64,000 nucleotides of DNA from Eledone cirrhosa. Its lineage: Eukaryota > Mollusca > Cephalopoda > Octopoda > Eledonidae. The stretch lies in contig OZ024759.1 of assembly GCA_964016885.1 (NCBI GenBank), positions 7,177,704-7,241,703 of the forward strand, written 5' to 3'. The notes beneath the pieces are model-generated. The model did not search any database, was not told where the DNA came from, and worked only from the letters and a program-made list of their open reading frames with translations. Shown here piece after piece: positions 55,313-64,000 of this stretch (positions are counted from its first letter, which is position 1; every line of letters begins with the position of its first letter). Made by a program: the position numbers and the translations under genes.

Positions 55313-55375
55313 ATATATATATATGTGTGTGTATGATGTTTGTGTATTAATATATATATGTACGTAGTGTTTGTA

Positions 55376-55426
<51 letters not shown>

Positions 55427-55675
55427 ATGTAGTGTTTGTGTATTAATATATATATATATATGTGTATGTGTATGTAGTGTTTGTGTATTAATATATATAT
55501 GTGTGTGTGTGTGTGTAGTGTAGTGTTTGTGTATTTATATATATATATATGTGTGTGTGTAGTGTTTCGATACATATATGTGTGTGTATTAATACATATA
55601 TGTGTGTGTGTGTGTGTGTATTAATACATACATATATGTGTGTGTGTGTATTAATACATACATATATGTGTGTAT
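55313..55675. repeat. TG/TA compound tandem repeat
   Basis: TGTAGTGTTTGTGTATTAAT and TA/TG runs recur about every 60 bp. Confidence 0.9.
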
Positions 55676-55679
55676 GTCT

Positions 55680-57595
55680 TTTTGAACTTTATTAACCTCA
55701 TTGTCAAGCTTGACGTGAGGAATGCCGTCAAATACCTATGCTGGAACCATCTGCCCGAGGCCTTCCTCAGCCGAGCCCTCTCTGCCTACCTGCTGGCTTA
55801 CCTGTCATATGGGGCCCTCAGCATGCTCCTTGTTACTGACACGGCAGTCATAGTTTCAGTCACTGAGGTCCAACAGGGTGACCCTTTGGGCCCCCCTCCT
55901 CTTTGCTCTTGGTATAGACCACATTGCTCAAAATATCACGGTCCCTCTAATGTTTGGTACGTGGATGATGCCGGGCGGGCCCATGGTGACTGTCTGCCAT
56001 GAACTGCAACTGGTGGTTCCTGCTCTGACGAGAGTCGGCCTCCAGATCAACTCGTCCAAGTCGGAGGTGGTGACTGTCAACCATAATGCTGGGAGCTTTG
56101 CAGCCTCCATCTTGTACGTGCAATCCTTTCTCCCCCAGGTACAGGTGACAACTAAAGAGGATTTCCTCATCCTCTGGTCAGTGATCCACCCGCTGGCCAT
56201 CCACTCCACCATTATGTCCAGGCTTCAGCAGCTCAAGACCCTCACGAGTAGACTGTGCATGATTGACACCCACCCAGCCCTCTTCCTGTTAAGGAACTGC
56301 TTTGCCATGCCGAAGCTCCTCTATACACTACATAATGCTCCTTGCTACAGCCACGCGTCTCTCCTCGCTGACCTCGACATTTGTATCCAAGCGGCAGATG
56401 AGGAGATATGCAATGTCTGGTTTGATGACTTTGGATGGCAACAGGTCCCCTTATCTGTTAGCAATGGTGGCCTTGGCCTCCGGTCCCTGGTCTCGCCAGC
56501 TTTGCTGGCATTTCTTTTGTTGGTAACCTCTTGCCACATCCTCATTAACAAGGTTCTTCAAAACAATGGAACCCACTGTGATCAAGGAATGTGAGGCCGC
56601 CTGCGAGACTTGGAACTGGCTCAGACTCAGCCCAGTAGACGTCCCTCCTCCTTTTTCCCCTGTTGACGTCAAATCTCCCCCAGAGCACTTGGGATGCCAT
56701 CTAGTGCAACAATGCCTCGAACAGACTAGCGCACCAGCTCAACCTCTCACATCCCCACAATGGTGCCTGGCTCAATGCCTTACCCTCTTTTTCAACTGGA
56801 ACACAGCTGGATAATGATAGCCTGCGCATTGGGGTTTCCCTGAGACTCGGCCTCCAGATCTGCAAGCCACAGAAATTTAACTGCAGATCAACCATTGACT
56901 CTTTCGGCCACCACTCGCTGTCATGTCGCTACAGTGCCGGCCACCTTCCATGCCGCGCCACCCTCAACGAGGTCATAAAGCATGGCTTGGATGCTGCAGG
57001 CTTCTCCTCACAGTTCGAGCCAATGGGGCTGGAGTGAGGGGATAGCATGAATATCTTCCTGTTCCGCGGTAGTAAACCCCTCGTCTGGGATGCCGCATGC
57101 AGCGACACATTCTCCAGTGGCAACCTGGTGCAGTCTGAAAGTAACCCAGGCTCTGCTGCACTTTGGGCTGAGGAGGGAAAACTCTCCAAGTACTGGTTGC
57201 TCTCTGACAGGTTTGCTGTAGAGCCCCTAGCAGTGGAGACTTCTGGTGTCCTTGGCCCTAGGGTCACCTCCCTACTTACCACCATCGGCGCTGAGCTGGC
57301 TACCCCTAGCAGTGGAGACTTCTGGTGTCCTTAGCCCTAGGGTCACCTCCCTACTTACCACCATCAGCACTGAGTTGGCTACCCCTAGCAGTGGAGACTT
57401 CTGGTGTCCTTAGCCCTAGGGTCACCTCCCTACTTACCACCATCAGCACTGAGTTGGCCACAGGTGTGAGCCTCATGACCTGGAATGGCTCTTCCAACAC
57501 ATCTCCCTCACCATCCTCCAGGGAAACGCTTTCTCTATTCTGTCCACCAGCGCCATGGAGCGGCCAACACATGGGACCCCATTTGCTGATAATAG
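55680..57595 (+). mobile_element. Reverse-transcriptase element relic of a different family
   Basis: The + strand encodes, across frameshifts, KLDVRNAV, AYLSYGALSMLL, VQQGDPLGP then LLFALGIDHIAQN, WYVDDA (the YVDD active-site box), LQINSSKSEVV, MSRLQQLKTLTSRL, SNGGLGLRSL, HHSLSCRYSAGHLP and, at the end, HDLEWLFQHISLTILQGNA. The order matches a LINE-type RT with a His/Cys segment that is widespread in invertebrates; the exact clade was not settled. An ~85-bp piece (GCAGTGGAGACTTCTGGTGT) is tandemly present three times at 57229-57455. Its end abuts the 78-bp array. Confidence 0.75.
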
Positions 57596-60500
57596 TGAGA
57601 GATTGGGAGAGGGGGAGAGATGGAGGTGATGACAGTGGGAGTTTGGTTCCTCTGTGTTCAGACCTGGTGTACATGAGAGATGGGGAGGGCAGGAGAGATG
57701 GAGGTGATGACAGTGGGAGTTTGGTTCCTCTGTGTTCAGACCTGGTGTACATGAGAGATGGGGAGGGCAGGAGAGATGGAGGTGATGACAGTGGGAGTTT
57801 GGTTCCTCTGTGTTCGGACCTGGTGTACATGAGAGATGGGGAGGGCAGGAGAGATGGAGGTGATGACAGTGGGAGTTTGGTTCCTCTGTGTTCGGACCTG
57901 GTGTACATGAGAGATGGGGAGGGCAGGAGAGATGGAGGTGATGACAGTGGGAGTTTGGTTCCTCTGTGTTCAGACCTGGTGTACATGAGAGATGGGGAGG
58001 GCAGGAGAGATGGAGGTGATGACAGTGGGAGTTTGGTTCCTCTGTGTTCGGACCTGGTGTACATGAGAGATGGGGAGGGCAGGAGAGATGGAGGTGATGA
58101 CAGTGGGAGTTTGGTTCCTCTGTGTTCAGACCTGGTGTACATGAGAGATGGGGAGGGCAGGAGAGATGGAGGTGATGACAGTGGGAGTTTGGTTCCTCTG
58201 TGTTCAGACCTGGTGTACATGAGAGATGGGGAGGGCAGGAGAGATGGAGGTGATGACAGTGGGAGTTTGGTTCCTCTGTGTTCAGACCTGGTGTACATGA
58301 GAGATGGGGAGGGCAGGAGAGATGGAGGTGATGACAGTGGGAGTTTGGTTCCTCTGTGTTCGGACCTGGTGTACATGAGAGATGGGGAGGGCAGGAGAGA
58401 TGGAGGTGATGACAGTGGGAGTTTGGTTCCTCTGTGTTCAGACCTGGTGTACATGAGAGATGGGGAGGGCAGGAGAGATGGAGGTGATGACAGTGGGAGT
58501 TTGGTTCCTCTGTGTTCGGACCTGGTGTACATGAGAGATGGGGAGGGCAGGAGAGATGGAGGTGATGACAGTGGGAGTTTGGTTCCTCTGTGTTCAGACC
58601 TGGTGTACATGAGAGATGGGGAGGGCAGGAGAGATGGAGGTGATGACAGTGGGAGTTTGGTTCCTCTGTGTTCGGACCTGGTGTACATGAGAGATGGGGA
58701 GGGCAGGAGAGATGGAGGTGATGACAGTGGGAGTTTGGTTCCTCTGTGTTCAGACCTGGTGTACATGAGAGATGGGGAGGGCAGGAGAGATGGAGGTGAT
58801 GACAGTGGGAGTTTGGTTCCTCTGTGTTCGGACCTGGTGTACATGAGAGATGGGGAGGGCAGGAGAGATGGAGGTGATGACAGTGGGAGTTTGGTTCCTC
58901 TGTGTTCGGACCTGGTGTACATGAGAGATGGGGAGGGCAGGAGAGATGGAGGTGATGACAGTGGGAGTTTGGTTCCTCTGTGTTCAGACCTGGTGTACAT
59001 GAGAGATGGGGAGGGCAGGAGAGATGGAGGTGATGACAGTGGGAGTTTGGTTCCTCTGTGTTCAGACCTGGTGTACATGAGAGATGGGGAGGGCAGGAGA
59101 GATGGAGGTGATGACAGTGGGAGTTTGGTTCCTCTGTGTTCAGACCTGGTGTACATGAGAGATGGGGAGGGCAGGAGAGATGGAGGTGATGACAGTGGGA
59201 GTTTGGTTCCTCTGTGTTCGGACCTGGTGTACATGAGAGATGGGGAGGGCAGGAGAGATGGAGGTGATGACAGTGGGAGTTTGGTTCCTCTGTGTTCAGA
59301 CCTGGTGTACATGAGAGATGGGGAGGGCAGGAGAGATGGAGGTGATGACAGTGGGAGTTTGGTTCCTCTGTGTTCGGACCTGGTGTACATGAGAGATGGG
59401 GAGGGCAGGAGAGATGGAGGTGATGACAGTGGGAGTTTGGTTCCTCTGTGTTCAGACCTGGTGTACATGAGAGATGGGGAGGGCAGGAGAGATGGAGGTG
59501 ATGACAGTGGGAGTTTGGTTCCTCTGTGTTCGGACCTGGTGTACATGAGAGATGGGGAGGGCAGGAGAGATGGAGGTGATGACAGTGGGAGTTTGGTTCC
59601 TCTGTGTTCAGACCTGGTGTACATGAGAGATGGGGAGGGCAGGAGAGATGGAGGTGATGACAGTGGGAGTTTGGTTCCTCTGTGTTCGGACCTGGTGTAC
59701 ATGAGAGATGGGGAGGGCAGGAGAGATGGAGGTGATGACAGTGGGAGTTTGGTTCCTCTGTGTTCGGACCTGGTGTACATGAGAGATGGGGAGGGCAGGA
59801 GAGATGGAGGTGATGACAGTGGGAGTTTGGTTCCTCTGTGTTCAGACCTGGTGTACATGAGAGATGGGGAGGGCAGGAGAGATGGAGGTGATGACAGTGG
59901 GAGTTTGGTTCCTCTGTGTTCAGACCTGGTGTACATGAGAGATGGGGAGGGCAGGAGAGATGGAGGTGATGACAGTGGGAGTTTGGTTCCTCTGTGTTCA
60001 GACCTGGTGTACATGAGAGATGGGGAGGGCAGGAGAGATGGAGGTGATGACAGTGGGAGTTTGGTTCCTCTGTGTTCGGACCTGGTGTACATGAGAGATG
60101 GGGAGGGCAGGAGAGATGGAGGTGATGACAGTGGGAGTTTGGTTCCTCTGTGTTCAGACCTGGTGTACATGAGAGATGGGGAGGGCAGGAGAGATGGAGG
60201 TGATGACAGTGGGAGTTTGGTTCCTCTGTGTTCGGACCTGGTGTACATGAGAGATGGGGAGGGCAGGAGAGATGGAGGTGATGACAGTGGGAGTTTGGTT
60301 CCTCTGTGTTCAGACCTGGTGTACATGAGAGATGGGGAGGGCAGGAGAGATGGAGGTGATGACAGTGGGAGTTTGGTTCCTCTGTGTTCAGACCTGGTGT
60401 ACATGAGAGATGGGGAGGGCAGGAGAGATGGAGGTGATGACAGTGGGAGTTTGGTTCCTCTGTGTTCAGACCTGGTGTACATGAGAGATGGGGAGGGCAG

Positions 60501-62105
60501 GAGAGATGGAGGTGATGACAGTGGGAGTTTGGTTCCTCTGTGTTCGGACCTGGTGTACATGAGAGATGGGGAGGGCAGGAGAGATGGAGGTGATGACAGT
60601 GGGAGTTTGGTTCCTCTGTGTTCAGACCTGGTGTACATGAGAGATGGGGAGGGCAGGAGAGATGGAGGTGATGACAGTGGGAGTTTGGTTCCTCTGTGTT
60701 CGGACCTGGTGTACATGAGAGATGGGGAGGGCAGGAGAGATGGAGGTGATGACAGTGGGAGTTTGGTTCCTCTGTGTTCAGACCTGGTGTACATGAGAGA
60801 TGGGGAGGGCAGGAGAGATGGAGGTGATGACAGTGGGAGTTTGGTTCCTCTGTGTTCGGACCTGGTGTACATGAGAGATGGGGAGGGCAGGAGAGATGGA
60901 GGTGATGACAGTGGGAGTTTGGTTCCTCTGTGTTCAGACCTGGTGTACATGAGAGATGGGGAGGGCAGGAGAGATGGAGGTGATGACAGTGGGAGTTTGG
61001 TTCCTCTGTGTTCGGACCTGGTGTACATGAGAGATGGGGAGGGCAGGAGAGATGGAGGTGATGACAGTGGGAGTTTGGTTCCTCTGTGTTCGGACCTGGT
61101 GTACATGAGAGATGGGGAGGGCAGGAGAGATGGAGGTGATGACAGTGGGAGTTTGGTTCCTCTGTGTTCAGACCTGGTGTACATGAGAGATGGGGAGGGC
61201 AGGAGAGATGGAGGTGATGACAGTGGGAGTTTGGTTCCTCTGTGTTCAGACCTGGTGTACATGAGAGATGGGGAGGGCAGGAGAGATGGAGGTGATGACA
61301 GTGGGAGTTTGGTTCCTCTGTGTTCAGACCTGGTGTACATGAGAGATGGGGAGGGCAGGAGAGATGGAGGTGATGACAGTGGGAGTTTGGTTCCTCTGTG
61401 TTCGGACCTGGTGTACATGAGAGATGGGGAGGGCAGGAGAGATGGAGGTGATGACAGTGGGAGTTTGGTTCCTCTGTGTTCAGACCTGGTGTACATGAGA
61501 GATGGGGAGGGCAGGAGAGATGGAGGTGATGACAGTGGGAGTTTGGTTCCTCTGTGTTCGGACCTGGTGTACATGAGAGATGGGGAGGGCAGGAGAGATG
61601 GAGGTGATGACAGTGGGAGTTTGGTTCCTCTGTGTTCAGACCTGGTGTACATGAGAGATGGGGAGGGCAGGAGAGATGGAGGTGATGACAGTGGGAGTTT
61701 GGTTCCTCTGTGTTCAGACCTGGTGTACATGAGAGATGGGGAGGGCAGGAGAGATGGAGGTGATGACAGTGGGAGTTTGGTTCCTCTGTGTTCAGACCTG
61801 GTGTACATGAGAGATGGGGAGGGCAGGAGAGATGGAGGTGATGACAGTGGGAGTTTGGTTCCTCTGTGTTCGGACCTGGTGTACATGAGAGATGGGGAGG
61901 GCAGGAGAGATGGAGGTGATGACAGTGGGAGTTTGGTTCCTCTGTGTTCAGACCTGGTGTACATGAGAGATGGGGAGGGCAGGAGAGATGGAGGTGATGA
62001 CAGTGGGAGTTTGGTTCCTCTGTGTTCGGACCTGGTGTACATGAGAGATGGGGAGGGCAGGAGAGATGGAGGTGATGACAGTGGGAGTTTGGTTCCTCTG
62101 TGTCA
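57596..62105 (+). repeat. 78-bp minisatellite, 57 nearly identical units
   Basis: Unit GATGGAGGTGATGACAGTGG, GAGTTTGGTTCCTCTGTG, TTCAGACCTGGTGTACATGA, then GAGATGGGGAGGGCAGGAGA. The only variation seen after the first unit is A or G in TTC(A/G)GACC. 78 bp is 26 codons and the unit has no stop in one sense frame and one antisense frame, hence open frames of about 1600 and 1560 codons. It lies wholly inside the Beclin intron and ends about 200 bp before the exon at 62308. Confidence 0.97.
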
Positions 62106-62307
62106 GTTTACACTATTGACCCTTTGATTGCTGGACATAATACTTTAGTCATGCATCAAGTTAAAAAGTTAGAATCGCAGTATCTGACTAAAATGTACGT
62201 AGTTGCTTCCCTTCGACCATAAAGTTTATAAGAAAAACAAGTTGACTTTACATTTAATTTCTATTTTAGAAGTTTCCTGTCTAAACGAAATTGTTGTTGT
62301 CTTACAG

Positions 62308-62350
62308 GTTTGATCATGCAATGGTAGCATTTCTGGACTGTTTACAAGAG
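62308..62350 (+). CDS. BECN1: Beclin 1 exon: BARA domain, last exon in the window
   Basis: Acceptor cttacag ends at 62307; donor gtgagt at 62351. The first base completes Lys, then 14 codons FDHAMVAFLDCLQE match human residues 365-378. It ends in phase 0. About 72 further residues are expected in exons beyond the window; no stop codon of the gene is present here. Confidence 0.95.
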
Positions 62351-62429
62351 GTGAGTGTGTCTTAACGGGTCTTCTGTATAGTTTCTGTCTACCAAATTCA
62401 CCAACAAAGCATTATATATATGTGTGTGT

Positions 62430-62456
<27 letters not shown>

Positions 62457-62464
<8 letters not shown>

Positions 62465-62765
62465 ATATTAACAAATGGAAACTATATTTATAAAACCATA
62501 TTTATTTCATTATACATATTTCAAGGACCACCAGAGCAAACTATGGTGCGCTTTCATCAGATAAAATAGAATATAGGTTAGTTTTATAAATAAATATTGA
62601 CATACCCTTAAAAAATGCAACCATTCTGGTTGGAATCTCCTGGATAGGGGAGTTATTAAATTTATTGTTGGTTTATTATGCAAATTAGTGGCCCTTGAAA
62701 TATGTATAATGAAATAAATATGGTTTTATAAATATAGTTTCCATTTGTTAATATATTGTATATTT
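62457..62765. mobile_element. Foldback element with hammerhead-like core
   Basis: Left arm 62458-62535 and right arm about 62688-62764 are inverted copies around GAAATATGTATAATGAAATA. It shares GGGTATGTC and ATATGTATAAT with the 4193 family but its hairpin sequence differs. Confidence 0.7.
62519..62607 (-). ncRNA. Hammerhead ribozyme-like motif
   Basis: On the - strand GGGUAUGUC (62607-62599), CUGAUGA (62560-62554), a 31-nt hairpin (AAG/CUU, C-C mismatch, CACCA/UGGUG with one bulge), GAAA (62522-62519), then UAUGUA. The stem differs from that at 8812 by paired changes (GGA/UCC to AAG/CUU), which supports the structure. Confidence 0.6.
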
Positions 62766-62849
62766 ACTCCAATAATTTGTTGAGTGCTTTATATCAGTTA
62801 TAAAAATATTTTGCTTGTTGTATCCCAACAAATTAAATATAACCTCTAC

Positions 62850-63125
62850 ATATATATATGTGTATGTGTGTGTGTGGATATATATATATATGTGTGTGTG
62901 TGTGTGGATATATATATATGCAAATGTGTGTGTGTGGATATATATATATATATGTAAATGTATGTGTGTGTGGATATATGTATATATATGTGTGTGTGGA
63001 TATATATATATGTAAATGTGTGTGGATATATATATATGTAAATGTATATGTGTGTGTGTGAGGATATATATGTATGTAAATGTATGTGTGTGTGTGGCTA
63101 TATATATGTATATATGTGTGTGTGG

Positions 63126-63160
<35 letters not shown>

Positions 63161-63311
63161 AATGTATGTATGTGTGTGTGTGTGGATATATATATATGTA
63201 AATGTATGTGTGTGTGTGGATATATATATATGTGTGTGTGTGTGTATATATATGTGTGTGTGTGTGTCGATATATATATATGTAAATATATGTGTGTATG
63301 TGTGTGTGTAG

Positions 63312-63344
<33 letters not shown>

Positions 63345-64000
63345 GATATATATATATGCAAATGTGTATGTGTGGATATATATATATATATATGTAAATG
63401 TATGTGTGTGTGGATATATGTATATATATGTGTGTGTGTGTGGATATATATATATGTAAATGTATGTGTGTGTGTGTGTGCGTGTGGATATATATATATG
63501 TAAATGTATGTGTGTGTGGATATATATATGTGTGTGTGTATATATGTGTGTGTGTGTGTGTATATATATGTGGTGTGTGTGTGTATATATATATGTGTGT
63601 GTGTGTGTATATATATATACGTGTGTGTGTGGATATATATATGTAAATGTATGTGTGTGTGTGTCTGTGGATATATATATGTGTGTGTGTGTGGATATAT
63701 ATATATATAAATGTATGTGTGTGTGTGTGTGGATATATATATGTATATATGTGTGTGTGTGTGTGGATATGTAAATGTATGTGTGCGTGTGTGGATATAT
63801 ATATGTGTGTGTGTGGATATATATATATGTGTGTGTGTGGATATATGTATATGTATGTGTGTGTGTGTGTAGATATATATATATGTAAATGTGTGTGTGT
63901 GTGTTGATATATATATATATGTGTGTGTGTGGATATATATATATATGTAAATGTATGTGTGTGTGTGTGGATATATATATATATATGTGTGTGTGTGTGG
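62850..64000. repeat. TG/TA compound satellite to the window end
   Basis: Units of TGTGTGTGTGGATATATATA, often with ATGTAAATGTATG, repeat irregularly every 30-45 bp for more than 1.1 kb and continue past the window. Confidence 0.95.

Noticed and set aside
57596..62105. CRISPR-like array
   Set aside because: There are no spacers; units are head-to-tail identical 78-mers in animal DNA.
57325..62127. 1600-codon sense and 1563-codon antisense open frames in the 78-bp array
   Set aside because: The period is a multiple of three and the unit happens to lack stops, so openness follows from one unit. No conserved domain, no splice context, and it is flanked by an RT relic.

Overview
The window is animal (eukaryotic) genomic DNA, most probably from an octopus or a close cephalopod relative. 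The evidence is a set of tRNA-derived SINEs of the kind described from octopus and squid, several copies of one non-LTR retrotransposon (LINE) family, very abundant (TA)n and (GAT)n microsatellites, and long minisatellites. Nothing looks prokaryotic.

One host gene is recognisable: a Beclin 1 (BECN1/ATG6) homologue on the + strand, incomplete at both ends. Ten coding exons can be placed exactly, at 6331-6424, 10123-10185, 11733-11806, 26777-26974, 28746-28808, 41407-41490, 45922-45982, 53566-53654, 54659-54769 and 62308-62350. They total 880 nt, about 1.4 percent of the window, and read as one uninterrupted frame when joined. They cover roughly human Beclin 1 residues 88-378: the BH3 motif, a CxxC pair, the coiled coil and much of the C-terminal BARA domain including the Phe-Phe-Trp aromatic finger. 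The N-terminal ~87 and C-terminal ~72 residues lie outside the window.

The rest is intron or upstream intron filled with repeats. Positions 1-6330 hold antisense LINE fragments, SINE pieces, a GC-rich unclassified repeat and foldback elements. Introns between 6425 and 26776 hold SINEs in both orientations, LINE 3-prime ends, foldback/MITE-like elements and a family of elements with hammerhead-ribozyme-like cores. From 26975 onward the introns are dominated by tandem arrays: a TTG/TAC-type triplet array and a CT-rich array (intron 26975-28745), a ~12.5 kb array of ~51-bp units (28809-41406), a 60-bp array made from a LINE coding end plus a long LINE copy (41491-45921), a 48-bp and a 61-bp array (45983-53565), a 20-bp array (53655-54658), and a reverse-transcriptase relic plus a nearly invariant 78-bp array (54770-62307). 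The end of the window is TG/TA-rich.

Three observations stand out. (1) In the 12.5 kb and 61-bp arrays the repeat unit contains a copy of the gene's own 3-prime splice site, so the true acceptor is preceded by dozens to hundreds of near-identical decoys; the last eight 51-bp steps before exon 41407 are in frame with Beclin. (2) At least eight dispersed loci have the hammerhead core CUGANGA - paired stem II - GAAA, with compensatory changes in stem II and a recurring C-C mismatch at the fourth pair. (3) The BH3 motif has Tyr where human Beclin 1 has Asp121.
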